A stretch of DNA of 64,000 bases from JAJFUG01 sp964473155 (GCA_964473155.1 CAYYNT010000004.1:61571-125570), one strand, 5' to 3'; positions 17,590 through 26,759 are shown, numbered from the stretch's first letter. Translations and numbers: made by a program. The notes: generated by a model not told the origin, from the sequence alone.

Positions 17590-18819
17590 ATGCCTAAAAT
17601 CTCTGGCAGACGAGTTCTGACACTTACCGCTATAACACTCGCTTTTCTTGGTGCGGCCGAGGTCGCATCTCGCGTGAAGTACTTTCACCTGCACGACGAG
17701 GACCTGTTCTACCTGCTGACGCCTTTCCTGCGGGTGGAACAGACCCAGCGGCCTTTCCACGGACTTTTCATCCCCGAAAAAGAACGGATGGCTCTCGGCC
17801 TCCCTGACCCTGGGCCGGGCTGGGGCGAGGGACGTTTCGAGCGGCCGTGCCGAGACCGCGCGGTATTCTCCACTTGCCGTAATGACATTATTATGAGCAG
17901 CTACAACTCATACTGCTGGCGAGGGCGCGATATAACGATGGAAAAGCCGGACAGTGTCTTCCGGATTCTCACAGTCGGCGGATCGACAGTCGAAAGCGAG
18001 GACATTGGAGATGACGACCTTTTTACGACCCTTCTCGAAGACCGGCTGAATGAGGATCCAGGTCCGGCGGGTCACTTCCAGGTGCTCAACGCCGGGCATT
18101 CGGCCTACGACTCGCGCCAGATAAACGAACTGCTCAATATGAAAGGCTTCCTGTTCAAGCCGGACATCGTGCTGTATTACGAGGCGGTCAACGAGCAGAT
18201 TAATGCTTTGGAGTGGTTTTCGATCAACCGGAAAATTCAGGCTCTCGGCGACTCTTTCATCGGGCCGCTTCACCGCTGCCTTTATATGAACTCGATGCTT
18301 TATACCTACCTGGTTGAAAAATACTTCTATCTTCAGCGCGAAAGCTTTACCCGCTGGAATTTTGACGAAGCCCGGAGCAGGCGGATATTCACTGCGAACA
18401 TCGACGATTGCCACGCCCATGGCGCAGAATTCATCTATGTCACGCAGATCATTGATTTCCCTCTCAGGGAAGGCAGGCTTGATCTCAACTCTGAAAGCGT
18501 TTTGCGCAGCCAGCTCGATTCCCTGTACAAGGTTGCATCCGGCAACTCCGATACTGAACTCTGGAACCGGATCAACGCCATGAACCAGAGGCTTATCAAC
18601 CTTATCCAGGTCGATATCTGCCGTCAGAAAAACGTGCCGGTTATTGATATCCTGGATTATTTCGACCAGAGGCGGAACGGGGGAGAGAGGTACTTCCGCG
18701 ACCTGGTGCACAAGACCTGCTCAGGGGACAATCTTCTCGCAGAGGGGATTTATCTTCAGATAAAACCTCATGCCGCGGGCGATCCTGCTGAAACTTTATC
18801 TGCTTCATCCAATCCCTGA
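17590..18819 (+). CDS. Membrane-anchored SGNH/GDSL-type acyl transferase-like protein
   Basis: A 409-aa protein with one N-terminal hydrophobic segment (residues 8-25), so it is probably membrane-anchored with a periplasmic domain. SGNH marks are the block-I Ser in VGGSTVESED (Ser132), a Gly/Asn region (NAGHSAYDSRQIN near 172), YEAVNEQIN near 198, and a C-terminal DLVH (Asp369, His372) followed by LLAEGIYLQI. This is the layout of AlgJ/AlgX-like and related proteins that work with MBOAT acyltransferases. Its divergent neighbour is exactly such an MBOAT (15936-17411). It ends 6 bp from the convergent TusA-like gene. The acyl acceptor is unknown. Confidence 0.75.
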   Translation: MPKISGRRVLTLTAITLAFLGAAEVASRVKYFHLHDEDLFYLLTPFLRVEQTQRPFHGLFIPEKERMALGLPDPGPGWGEGRFERPCRDRAVFSTCRNDIIMSSYNSYCWRGRDITMEKPDSVFRILTVGGSTVESEDIGDDDLFTTLLEDRLNEDPGPAGHFQVLNAGHSAYDSRQINELLNMKGFLFKPDIVLYYEAVNEQINALEWFSINRKIQALGDSFIGPLHRCLYMNSMLYTYLVEKYFYLQRESFTRWNFDEARSRRIFTANIDDCHAHGAEFIYVTQIIDFPLREGRLDLNSESVLRSQLDSLYKVASGNSDTELWNRINAMNQRLINLIQVDICRQKNVPVIDILDYFDQRRNGGERYFRDLVHKTCSGDNLLAEGIYLQIKPHAAGDPAETLSASSNP

Positions 18820-18825
18820 TCCGTT

Positions 18826-19149
18826 TCAGCTTCTTCCGCGGCGGCCTTTCGTGCAGCCGCCCGGCCGGCGCGGCCGGATTGACTGTCCCGCTCCGCCGCG
18901 CCTCCGCACGACCACCAGTATTCCGTCCGCGGAACGGCTGTCCACCGAGACAATATCATAACCCAGGCCGCTCAGGCTGTCCACCACCTCCGCGCCTGTT
19001 TCTCCTGCGGCAAGACGCACCTCCAGGCATTCTCCTGACGGCATCTTGTCCAGGGTCTGCTTGACCAGCACGAAATTCATCGGGCATGGCGTGCAGACCA
19101 GGTTAAGGCTGCGGCTTATGGTGACCACCAGTTCTATCCTCTCCCGCAT
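18826..19149 (-). CDS. TusA-like sulfur carrier family protein
   Basis: A 107-aa protein with the SirA/TusA fold pattern: LNLVCTPCPMNFVLVKQTL near residues 15-34, with the conserved CP-x-P-like Cys (Cys22 of the CPM motif), then GECLEVRLAAGETGAEVVDSL and YDIVSV. TusA proteins carry persulfide sulfur between enzymes; here a second Cys precedes the motif (CTPCP) and the second Pro is replaced, so partner and role are uncertain. The C-terminus has a basic, Gly/Arg-rich tail of about 25 residues not usual in TusA. It is the last of three minus-strand genes after two FKBP isomerases. Confidence 0.65.
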   Translation of the reverse strand: MRERIELVVTISRSLNLVCTPCPMNFVLVKQTLDKMPSGECLEVRLAAGETGAEVVDSLSGLGYDIVSVDSRSADGILVVVRRRGGAGQSIRPRRPGGCTKGRRGRS

Positions 19150-19207
19150 CCGCCTTCAGCGCAGTTCTTCCTTTAATTCAACCCGCCGCCGTCCCGGCGT
19201 GGAATGA

Positions 19208-19639
19208 TCAGGCAATCGATATCAGCTCGATATCGAAATTCAGGGTCTGCCCTGCCAGCGGGTGGTTGGCGTCCAGACGGATTGTTTTTTCGGTTACCTC
19301 GGTGACAGTGACAAGCATCCGGCTGCCGCTTTCGTGCCGCACCTCCAGGCGCTGGCCCGGACGAGGCTCCAGTTCCGGCGGCAGTTCCTCGCGTTCGATC
19401 AGGGCCGTCATGTCCTCACGATACGGCCCATATGCTTCCTGCGGTGGGATTTCCACTGTCCGGCTCTCATCCAGGGCCATACCGAGCACTGCCTTCTCAA
19501 AACCCTGAATCATCTCTCCCTGTCCGAGCGTGAACTCCAGCGGTTCACCACGCTCGCGCGAGGTGTCGAACACTGTACCATCTTTCAATCTGCCCGTATA
19601 ATGCACGGTTACGGTATCACCTTTCGCGGCGACAGCCAC
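19208..19639 (-). CDS. FKBP-type peptidyl-prolyl isomerase (SlyD-like, cytoplasmic)
   Basis: A 143-aa prolyl cis-trans isomerase. The start is set at the GTG at 19639 because AGGAGG lies 5 nt upstream and the protein then begins VAVAAKGDTVTVHYTGRLKDG, the normal FKBP opening; a longer reading adds an Arg-rich, unconserved leader. FKBP marks are GTVFDTS, FTLGQGEMIQGFEKAVLGM and PPQEAYGPY, followed by an insert-in-flap region as in SlyD and a C-terminal HPLAGQTLNFDIELISI. There is no His-rich SlyD tail. The gene follows a lipoprotein paralogue (19771-20355) on the same strand. Confidence 0.88.
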   Translation of the reverse strand: MAVAAKGDTVTVHYTGRLKDGTVFDTSRERGEPLEFTLGQGEMIQGFEKAVLGMALDESRTVEIPPQEAYGPYREDMTALIEREELPPELEPRPGQRLEVRHESGSRMLVTVTEVTEKTIRLDANHPLAGQTLNFDIELISIA

Positions 19640-19770
19640 CCTGGCCTCCTGGAAATGATAAACCGACACAAAGGCCCGGCCCGCCCTCCCATCGCGGCGC
19701 ATTCCGCGTCTGGAGTCCGGCCGGGCCGGCATCGCGCCTTCCCGTTATTAACAATACAGCCCGTTCAGGC

Positions 19771-20355
19771 TCAGTTCGCTTTAGGAGCTTCCGCACCCGG
19801 CGCCGCTTCAGCAGGCTGCGGGGCGACACCCTTGGCCAGCGCCACCAGCTTGATCGCGAAATTCAGGTTCTCGCCAGCCAGCGGGTGGTTCAGGTCCAGT
19901 TTCAGGCTGTCGGCTGTCACTTCAACGACCTTGACCGGCATCGGGCCGCCCGGCGTGTTCATCTGAAGCGTCATCCCGACTTCCGGGGCCATGCCCTCCG
20001 GAAGCGACGCACGCGGGTAATTGCGGAACATCATCGTATCACGAGGTCCGTATGCCTCCTCGGGCGGAACCGTAACAGTCTTTTCCTCGTTCAGTTTCAT
20101 GCCCATCAGGGCAGCATCGAAACCTTTGATCATCTGACCCTGACCAACCACGAACTGAAGCGGACGGCTGTCCATAGAGGAATCCGCCACTGTGCCGTTA
20201 TCCAATGTCAGCTTGTACTTCACTGAAACCGTATCTCCGGCGGCAACCATACTGGCCTTGGAACCGCCACAGGCCGACACGGCAAGCGCCGCCACGGCCA
20301 GAACCGCCAGAATGGACTCGACAGCAATGACACCGGCCCTGATACCTTTGGACAT
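19771..20355 (-). CDS. FKBP-type peptidyl-prolyl isomerase lipoprotein
   Basis: A 194-aa exported paralogue of the neighbouring FKBP. The ATG at 20355 follows GGAG with 6 nt spacing and gives MSKGIRAGVIAVESILAVLA, a signal sequence ending in a lipobox (VSAC, Cys29). The enzyme domain reads GDTVSVKYKLTLDNG, VVGQGQMIKGFDAALMGM, PPEEAYGPRD and HPLAGENLNFAIKLVAL, again of the SlyD type with insert-in-flap. It probably helps fold exported proteins, of which this region encodes many. A short Ala/Pro-rich tail ends the protein. Confidence 0.87.
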   Translation of the reverse strand: MSKGIRAGVIAVESILAVLAVAALAVSACGGSKASMVAAGDTVSVKYKLTLDNGTVADSSMDSRPLQFVVGQGQMIKGFDAALMGMKLNEEKTVTVPPEEAYGPRDTMMFRNYPRASLPEGMAPEVGMTLQMNTPGGPMPVKVVEVTADSLKLDLNHPLAGENLNFAIKLVALAKGVAPQPAEAAPGAEAPKAN

Positions 20356-21071
20356 CTCATTCTCCATTTTGATTGTAATACTGCCTGATATGCATCCACG
20401 GAACTGATTATCTGAGGTTACAATTCTTAAGCGCTTCAATCCGGCAGATCTTTTTCCGCCGCACCCTGAAAAATGATAATGCATGGAAGCCTCAGGGCGA
20501 AAGCCGCCCGGCCTCCGCATGCAATTCCTCCTTTCCGGGGAATCCTGGCCGGATAATTCTGCATTTCAGCGCTTACAGTCTCTCAGCCACCGGCCTGGAA
20601 CAGCGCCTGATAACCAGGAGACGGAACCGGCTGAAGACCGGACTAATATCCAAAACAATGTTTACTTTATATATTCATTAAAAATAATACATTATCGAAT
20701 TCTGTCAAAATAATTCTCCTTCAGGTATCGGTTCTTGATCATAACTAAAGATCCAACATATAGTTCTGGTGGTATGAATTATTATTCCGATACTGCCTGG
20801 GTTTTCCTCAAAGGTCTGTGCGCCGGGTCGCCCTCTTTCCGAACTCGGGCCGCAGCCAGTACTTGTACTCCCGGGTGATGTACACTATCCCGGCCAACCG
20901 ACGCCTGGCGGCATGGATAGACCTGCCGTTCCGGTTTCTCGGTCGAGCAGGACGCTATCAGGACCAGTTCGTCCGTCAGACTCAGTTATTCACCCTAAAC
21001 AACGAGGCCCGCTCGCGCATGGCGGCGGGCCTCACAAGATCAGGCGATTTCAAAGCATGAAGGGGCTTGAT
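20356..21071. other. Intergenic region without recognisable gene
   Basis: This 716-bp stretch lies between two minus-strand genes. Short open frames are present (for example 20818-21060, plus) but have no signal, family pattern or ribosome-binding site that I trust. The middle part (20640-20790) is AT-rich. At the right end is a hairpin (21004-21033) that fits a terminator of the minus-strand gene 21072-22274. The left part should contain the promoter of the FKBP operon, but no convincing -35/-10 pair was found. Confidence 0.5.
21004..21033 (-). terminator. Probable intrinsic terminator of gene 21072-22274
   Basis: A 9-bp perfect stem (GAGGCCCGC at 21004-21012 with its complement at 21025-21033) and 12-base loop. 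Read on the minus strand, it is followed by GTTGTTTAG, a modest T-rich tract. It lies 39 bp after the stop codon of the minus-strand gene. Confidence 0.55.
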
Positions 21072-22274
21072 CTATTTCAGGACATCCTGGATATAAAGGA
21101 ACATCTCCGCCGCATGCCAGGCGTGCGGGGCGCAGGTTTTCGTGTCCTTGTATTTGGGTGCCACCAGCGCCATCCCGTCGTAATCAGCCTTGGAGGCATC
21201 CACCTCCCAGCTCAGGGGCGTATCCTCCTTGTTGAACAGCGCGCCGGCCGTATCCCGGTAGTAATGCGCCTGAGCCCAGCCCAGGTAGGGGTACTTTGCA
21301 TTCGGCTTGCTCTGGCCTTTTGCGCCGCCCTCGGGCATGAAATCCCACCAGATCAGGTCGGCATAGGGGTCTTCCACCTGCGGAATCTCGTATGTATCGT
21401 TCATGCCCAGGCTTTTCAACCCGAATTTCATCCACTTGGTCTGGTACACCGGCTTGGGTGAACCGTCGGTCGGTCCCTCGATATGCTTGTCCACTGTGTA
21501 GCGCGCAGCGGCCTCACGCACTTTCCTGACCACCCGATGCGAGGAATCCGCAACCAGCGAGACCATGTACAGCACCTGGCCCAGGTTGTCCGGCTCCTCG
21601 ACTCCGTTGTTCTTGTCGAAAGGCTCTCTCAGGCGCAGAATCCAGTCCTTGACCTGCATGATGTTGCCGGTTTTCTGCAGGGCCATGCAGACCATGGCCG
21701 CATCGCGGTACCAGGCATTCTTGTAGGCGAACATGTTCGGCATCGGCTCACCGCCGTTGACATTCACCAGTATTTCATGATGCAGCACCTTGAGCACCTG
21801 CCCGAACCGGTGGTCCTTGAAATCCGGCAACTCGACCGGCATGCTGCTCAGGGCCTGACGGGTTCCGCTCAGGACATCCTCCATCCAGATGCCCTCGGCG
21901 TCCTCGATGATCATGGTCTCCAGCCCGTCTATATCCTTGATCACCACAGCATACTCGTTCGGGACGATAATATCCCGGTCGACTTCCCACTTGCGGATCA
22001 CCTCTCCCGTGGTGGCGTCACGCAGGGCATTGTTCTCATAATACATCTTGGTCCGCTGACCCATGCCAAACACAAAAAACCTCTGGTTGTAGATGTCCTT
22101 GGCTTCCGGCAGCAGTTTTTTCAACTCATCGCGCTGCTTGCGGTAATCACTCAGCTTGTTGCTCATATCGCGGAACACCGTGGGACGGCTGGCGCCGAAC
22201 AGAGCGCCGATATCAAGCAGCGATACAGTTGCCACAAACAATGCCAGAAACAAATTCAGACGGCGGTTGTTCAT
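21072..22274 (-). CDS. Secreted protein of unknown function, possible (alpha/alpha)6 barrel
   Basis: A 400-aa protein with a hydrophobic N-terminal segment (LFLALFVATVSLLDIGALFGA), probably a signal peptide or anchor. I do not recognise the family. A coiled-coil-like stretch DMSNKLSDYRKQRDELKKLLPEAKD lies near residues 36-60. The middle part, with MFAYKNAWYRDAAMVCMALQKTGN near 180 and NLGQVLYMVSLVADS near 230, resembles a helical toroid of six-hairpin glycosidases, where a WxRDxA motif is typical. The C-terminal half contains PYADLIWWDFMPEG and YLGWAQAHYY. It is monocistronic, with its own strong promoter (22293-22321), a very short leader, AGGAGGG before the ATG, and a terminator at 21004-21033. 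Confidence 0.7.
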   Translation of the reverse strand: MNNRRLNLFLALFVATVSLLDIGALFGASRPTVFRDMSNKLSDYRKQRDELKKLLPEAKDIYNQRFFVFGMGQRTKMYYENNALRDATTGEVIRKWEVDRDIIVPNEYAVVIKDIDGLETMIIEDAEGIWMEDVLSGTRQALSSMPVELPDFKDHRFGQVLKVLHHEILVNVNGGEPMPNMFAYKNAWYRDAAMVCMALQKTGNIMQVKDWILRLREPFDKNNGVEEPDNLGQVLYMVSLVADSSHRVVRKVREAAARYTVDKHIEGPTDGSPKPVYQTKWMKFGLKSLGMNDTYEIPQVEDPYADLIWWDFMPEGGAKGQSKPNAKYPYLGWAQAHYYRDTAGALFNKEDTPLSWEVDASKADYDGMALVAPKYKDTKTCAPHAWHAAEMFLYIQDVLK

Positions 22275-22292
22275 AGATCCCTCCTGGTTGGG

Positions 22293-22321
22293 TATATAGA
22301 ACCATGAGACAAAGAAGTCAA
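22293..22321 (-). promoter_or_regulatory. Strong sigma-70 promoter for gene 21072-22274
   Basis: On the minus strand TTGACT (22316-22321) and TATATA (22293-22298) are separated by exactly 17 nt. The expected start (about 22286) leaves a leader of only about 12 nt, made up almost entirely of the ribosome-binding site AGGAGGG. Confidence 0.65.
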
Positions 22322-22354
22322 CCTGGTTTATTCATTCGTGAATTGTTCTCTCAT

Positions 22355-23719
22355 TCAATGGCTGGCCGGCTCCTGTTTTTCAGCCGCTTCCTCCACCGCG
22401 CTCCAGACCCGCAGCAGGTTGCCGCCCCAGATCTTTTCCATCTGTTCCAGAGTATAGCCGCGGCGGATGAGTTCCTCGGTTATGTTTACGTAGTCCGAGG
22501 CGCTGGCAAGGCCCTCGACTCCCGCTCCGCCGTCGAAATCCGTACCCACCCCCACATGGTCGATGCCAGCCACCTGCACCACATGGTCGATATGGTCCAC
22601 GTAATCGGCCACCGTGGGACGGCCGAAACGCCGCGTAATCCTGTCAATCGCCTCTCCGGCGGCTGCGGTCAGGCTGTCATAAGCGGCGCGGTCCTCGCGC
22701 AGAAGACGGAACATATTCCTGACCGCGCCGGGGCCTCCCAGGCTGCGATACAGAGAATCCGCCGCGGCGCGCTGCGCTCGCGGGAATTTTACATATGCGC
22801 CCACGGCATTTATCTGCACGACTCCCCCGTTGTCCCGCAACGCCATAATCTGCTCGTCGCTAAGGTTGCGCGCCAGCGAACTCAGCGCCCGGCAGGAGCT
22901 GTGAGAAACGATCACCGGGGCGCGGCTGAGACGAAGGACATCGTAAAAAGTGCTGTCAGACACATGCGCCAGGTCGATCATCATCCCCAGCCGGTTCATC
23001 TCGCGGACCATTTTCTCTCCCAGCGGGCTGAGTCCTTTCCAGCGCGGCTCGGCCTGGCTCTCGGAGTAGTATATCTCGGCATACAGGACAAAGCGAAGCA
23101 CCTTGATCCCTGCCGCATTCAGCGTGTCGCCGCCCTCAAAGACACTGCCGCCCCACAGTCTGTTGGCCGAATCACAGATCTGATTATGGCCGACATGCGA
23201 GAGCGTAACATATCTGACGCCCAGGTCGTAGAATTTCTTCAGATTACCTGTATCCTCACCCAGCGGATAGCCGTTTTCCAGTCCGATCGCCACCACTCTC
23301 CGGCCCGAGGCAGCTATTTGTACGAGATCGACAGGCGACAGGGCCAGACCCACCCGGTCCGGGTGCATCTCCAGAGCCAGGCGGCGTATCGCCTCCACCT
23401 GTCCGAGCGCGGCTGTCTCCGCCTGCCTGTAACCTTCCGCGGTCAAGGGGCCCTGGCCGGTGTAGCTGGCCAGGAAAACCGCTTTCAAACCGCCCTCGGC
23501 CATTTTCACCAAGTCCACCTGAAGGCCCTTGCAGCGTTCTCCGGGATCGAGCTTATCCGTGGCATACCCCGGCGGTATATCGACATGCGAATCGACAGTC
23601 AGCATTACCTCCATCAGCTCCGGGGCGCGGCAGGGGCATTCATTCGCGACGGAAAGCGCTCCCGGCCAGAGGCTCAATACGAATACAGCGGTGATCAGGC
23701 TTGATACGCTGGATTTCAT
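22355..23719 (-). CDS. Exported membrane dipeptidase-like protein (peptidase M19)
   Basis: A 454-aa zinc dipeptidase-family protein with an N-terminal signal peptide ending around residue 25 (ALSVANEC). M19 landmarks are MLTVDSHVDIPPGYATDK (first metal-ligand His and Asp), GLENGYPLGEDTGNLKKFYDLGVRYVTLSHVGHN (bridging Glu and substrate loop), IDLAHVSDSTFYDVLRLSRAPVIVSHSSCRALS (two metal-ligand His) and VGIDHVGVGTDFDGG near residue 385. Family members cleave dipeptides, including ones with a D-residue, so a role in peptide or peptidoglycan turnover is likely. A weak TTGGTC-17-TATCTT match lies upstream (about 23760-23790). It is 97 bp after the beta-helix gene. Confidence 0.9.
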   Translation of the reverse strand: MKSSVSSLITAVFVLSLWPGALSVANECPCRAPELMEVMLTVDSHVDIPPGYATDKLDPGERCKGLQVDLVKMAEGGLKAVFLASYTGQGPLTAEGYRQAETAALGQVEAIRRLALEMHPDRVGLALSPVDLVQIAASGRRVVAIGLENGYPLGEDTGNLKKFYDLGVRYVTLSHVGHNQICDSANRLWGGSVFEGGDTLNAAGIKVLRFVLYAEIYYSESQAEPRWKGLSPLGEKMVREMNRLGMMIDLAHVSDSTFYDVLRLSRAPVIVSHSSCRALSSLARNLSDEQIMALRDNGGVVQINAVGAYVKFPRAQRAAADSLYRSLGGPGAVRNMFRLLREDRAAYDSLTAAAGEAIDRITRRFGRPTVADYVDHIDHVVQVAGIDHVGVGTDFDGGAGVEGLASASDYVNITEELIRRGYTLEQMEKIWGGNLLRVWSAVEEAAEKQEPASH

Positions 23720-23816
23720 TTTTCAAATCACTTTCGTTTTACTATGGTTCATCATCAGGCGGCGCATAAAGATAGCATATCCAGCAACAGCGACCAACCT
23801 TTTCATACCTTCAGCT

Positions 23817-25805
23817 TCAACGCGCCTTGACGCTCCGGGCCAGCGGGAAGCGCCCTCCCGCGGCGCGCCCGCGCTCGAAAGCCCCCATGTCCGGCGCCGA
23901 ACCGGTATAGCCTTCGTTGATATTCGGCAGCGCCATACCCTTGTCCAGGCAGGGGCTGTCAGGACTCAGGCTGAAATCTCCCGCCGCTGAATCGGTAAAC
24001 CGCGGATCGGCCTGCAAGCCGTGTTTCTCCCAGCCGAACTGCTTTGTCACCTGCTCCAGGCGCGGGTAGTCCCGGTTGTCGATAAAAAACAGACGTTTCT
24101 CTTTCGTGCCGGAATAGCCGATGCTCCAGTCCAGGTCCGTGCTGTACCAGCAGTTGTAGTCTATATCACAGGTGGGCAGCGGGGCGCGGCGCAGACGGAA
24201 CGCCCACGCGTTGGCATGGAATATATTATTCCGGTAGAACTGTGTCTGGAATGGATTGCCTATGTCCATCCCATTGTGCCGCCATGAACCGCTGTAGAAA
24301 GTGTTATGAATTATGTAGCACCAGCCCGGCTCGTCTCCGCTGTACTTGATGTCCTTTATTTTCAGGTCCCGCACCAGATTGAACATCACGTAAGCCGGAC
24401 CGACCTGTATCGGAGCGAGCGAGATGCCGGCGAAAAGGTCATAGCAGACATTGTTCCAGGTCCTGAAATTGATACAGGGTCCCTCCGGCTCCATTATATC
24501 GTCGCGCAACGAGAATATCTCGTTGTCGTAGACATCCCAGTCGCAGTTATAGGCCTCGTCGTCCAGCCTGTCCCAGTATGAGGGCGCCAGGCCATCGAAC
24601 AGCCCGTGCATGCGGCAGCCGCGCACCACGTTGCCCCGTCCTCCGGTGGACATAACTCCACCGCCCTCCTCCTCATGACCCTTGGTCATAGACCAGGGCC
24701 AGGCGGGAAGAGAGGTGTCCCACAGTTCGCAATTCTCTATCAGGTTGTCAGCCGCTTCAGACCCGCTCAACAGCACCTGACTCTGCATGCCATGGATTGA
24801 GCAATCCCGCACCACGCAGCGCGCCGAGCGGTCCAGGCGCACCCCGCTTCCCGAGCCGGAAAGCCCGTAATCACGAATCTCGAATCCCTCGACCAGCACC
24901 TGAGAGGCTTTTTCGAGGTGAAAACCGCTTTCCAGACGGGCTATCTGTATTGAAAGCCGGTTGGGGTCCGCGCCGGAACTCAGCCGGAGGTGCAGTACGC
25001 CGGACTCATCCTGATACCAGCCACCCGGCGCTCCGCAGATGAAGTCTGCGAACTCCTCGCGGGTAAGGTAATGGTACAGGCGCTGGCCCTCCGCTCCCAC
25101 ATAACCCGGCTTCCAGTCCAGTGCGGCGTTGAATGTTCCATCTCCAGCCGCCTTCCAGCGGCCCGCGCCATCCGGAGCATCGTATTTGCTGTCCGCTCCG
25201 GAGAGGACCACTCCGGCTCCCTCGGCCCGGAAAACCAGATACGCGCCGCCCTTGCTCTGCGCGGTCACGTGAACGCTCTCGCGGTAGAGGCCCGGCAGGA
25301 CGTGCACGATGTCGCCGGCCACTGCTTGAGCCGCCGCCCGCCCGATACTGCGCAACGGGGCCTCGCGCGTTCCCTTGCTCTCATCGCTGCCCGTGTTCGA
25401 GACATACCAGTGACGGCCCACGCCGGAAGGAAACTCGAACGCGCGGGTGGCGGTTGTCCCGGCGACAATCTGAGCGGCGGGATTGTCCGGGTCTGTCAGT
25501 GTCACCCGCACCTCATACTGACGGCCCGGAGTGAGGAAAAATATGCTCCCGGCAAACCGGTTGCCGCGTATGCGGGCCGGAGGCAGGGCCTCGCGCCAGG
25601 CGGCGGAGCCTTTCTCCCGGTAGCTCAGGGCCGCAACGGCATCGGTGTCCCCGTCACCGGTGTAGTCCAGGCGCACGCCGATACATTCGAACGTTGGATA
25701 CAGCTCCAGCCTGCCGGCAGTCACAGCGTTGTCCGCGGCCATCAACTGCGCCACCCATATCAGCGCCAAAACCAGCGCCCCGGTTATTCTTTTACCTGAG
25801 GACAT
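23817..25805 (-). CDS. Secreted right-handed parallel beta-helix protein
   Basis: A 662-aa exported protein. The ATG at 25805 follows AGGGAAAG and begins MSSGKRITGALVLALIWVAQ, a signal peptide. Residues 30-130 look like a fibronectin-type or beta-sandwich domain (AVAALSYREKGSAAWREAL, YEVRVTLTDPDN). Then HWYVSNTGSDESKGTREAP starts a DUF1565/right-handed beta-helix domain of about 450 residues with repeated short strands (VLVEGFEIRDYG, CVVRDCSIHGM, NLIENCELWD, NVVRGCRMHGLFDG, YNCDWDVYDNEIF). The C-terminus ends in SPDSPCLDKGMALP and GSAPDMGAFERG, the usual close of such proteins. It probably acts on or binds a polysaccharide; catalytic residues are not assigned. Three other beta-helix proteins lie at 41912-46414. 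Confidence 0.8.
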   Translation of the reverse strand: MSSGKRITGALVLALIWVAQLMAADNAVTAGRLELYPTFECIGVRLDYTGDGDTDAVAALSYREKGSAAWREALPPARIRGNRFAGSIFFLTPGRQYEVRVTLTDPDNPAAQIVAGTTATRAFEFPSGVGRHWYVSNTGSDESKGTREAPLRSIGRAAAQAVAGDIVHVLPGLYRESVHVTAQSKGGAYLVFRAEGAGVVLSGADSKYDAPDGAGRWKAAGDGTFNAALDWKPGYVGAEGQRLYHYLTREEFADFICGAPGGWYQDESGVLHLRLSSGADPNRLSIQIARLESGFHLEKASQVLVEGFEIRDYGLSGSGSGVRLDRSARCVVRDCSIHGMQSQVLLSGSEAADNLIENCELWDTSLPAWPWSMTKGHEEEGGGVMSTGGRGNVVRGCRMHGLFDGLAPSYWDRLDDEAYNCDWDVYDNEIFSLRDDIMEPEGPCINFRTWNNVCYDLFAGISLAPIQVGPAYVMFNLVRDLKIKDIKYSGDEPGWCYIIHNTFYSGSWRHNGMDIGNPFQTQFYRNNIFHANAWAFRLRRAPLPTCDIDYNCWYSTDLDWSIGYSGTKEKRLFFIDNRDYPRLEQVTKQFGWEKHGLQADPRFTDSAAGDFSLSPDSPCLDKGMALPNINEGYTGSAPDMGAFERGRAAGGRFPLARSVKAR

Positions 25806-25934
25806 ATCTTTCCCTTTCCCTGAAAAATTTCTGCTCCGTGAGCACATCCGCTAATCTTGCTTTAACGACTCACCTGAATAAGTTATCCGCAGGCAATTCC
25901 GTCTCGCAGTAAACCAGCCATCAAGCACAAAGAC

Positions 25935-26759
25935 TCAGCGCTGTCTCAACCCTGCCTCGGCCATCATCCTGGCGGTCTCGCGGTATGCATCTCGCACCCA
26001 TTCGACAATCCGGTCCGGCTGGGGACAGAACTCCAGTTCGATGCTCAGCACCCCCGGCATATCCAGGGCCGCCAGTTCACGCAGCCAGGGCGCGAAATCG
26101 ATCACTCCCTTGCCGGGAGGCAGGTCGCCGTGCACCTTGCCGTCGCAATCCGAAAAATGCACGTGATGCGCCAGCCCCTTGAGTTTACGAAGCTCGGACG
26201 GCTGCGCCCCGGACAGCACAACATGGCTCACGTCGATATTGGCGAACACCGCCGGATGGCCCACTTCGCGGATGAACGCGGCCATGAGGTCAACTGTGTT
26301 TACGATTGACATGCTGAACGGCTCCAGCTCGATCACTATCTCCAGGCCGTTTTCCCGAGCATAGTCACCGGCCTCGCGCACCGCCTCCACGGCCCAGCCC
26401 CATTGCACCGAGGGCGGGATCACCTCTTTCTGCCAGATGTATTCGCCCAGCACCAGAAGAAGGTTCCGCGCGCCGATATCATGGGCCAGATCGAGGTGCG
26501 CTTTCACCCTGTCCAGATGGAAACGCCGCACCGGATCGCTGAAATCGGCGATGCCCAGGGCGCAGCAGGTGACCGAGATTATGGGCAGGCTGTTGGCCCG
26601 GCACTCGCGCACTATCATTTCCTTTTCCGCCGCGGAAATGCCCCAGGCCTCGGTCTGGATGTCCACCGTGTCGAAGCCGATCTCGCGAATGTGGCGGATG
26701 CCGGTGGCGAAATCGACTCCCACCTGCGCGAACGCGCTGTTGATAATCCCGAGCTGCAT
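25935..26759 (-). CDS. Sugar phosphate isomerase/epimerase-like TIM barrel protein
   Basis: A 274-aa cytoplasmic protein of the xylose-isomerase-like (AP endonuclease 2) superfamily. The start at 26759 gives MQLGIINSAFAQVGVDFATG, a usual first strand. Metal-site features of the family are visible: EIVIELEPFSMSIVN near residue 145 (Glu), ANIDVSHVVLSG near 178 (Asp, His), HHVHFSDCDGKVHGDLPPGKGVIDF near 205 and SIELEFCPQPD near 245 (Glu). Only 2 bp separate its ATG from the stop codon of the upstream dehydrogenase gene, so the two are translationally coupled and probably act in one sugar-conversion pathway. Substrate unknown. Confidence 0.85.
   Translation of the reverse strand: MQLGIINSAFAQVGVDFATGIRHIREIGFDTVDIQTEAWGISAAEKEMIVRECRANSLPIISVTCCALGIADFSDPVRRFHLDRVKAHLDLAHDIGARNLLLVLGEYIWQKEVIPPSVQWGWAVEAVREAGDYARENGLEIVIELEPFSMSIVNTVDLMAAFIREVGHPAVFANIDVSHVVLSGAQPSELRKLKGLAHHVHFSDCDGKVHGDLPPGKGVIDFAPWLRELAALDMPGVLSIELEFCPQPDRIVEWVRDAYRETARMMAEAGLRQR

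Noticed and set aside
20818..21060. An 80-codon plus-strand frame before the terminator of 21072-22274
   Set aside because: No ribosome-binding site, signal or recognisable pattern, and it includes the terminator hairpin of the opposite gene.
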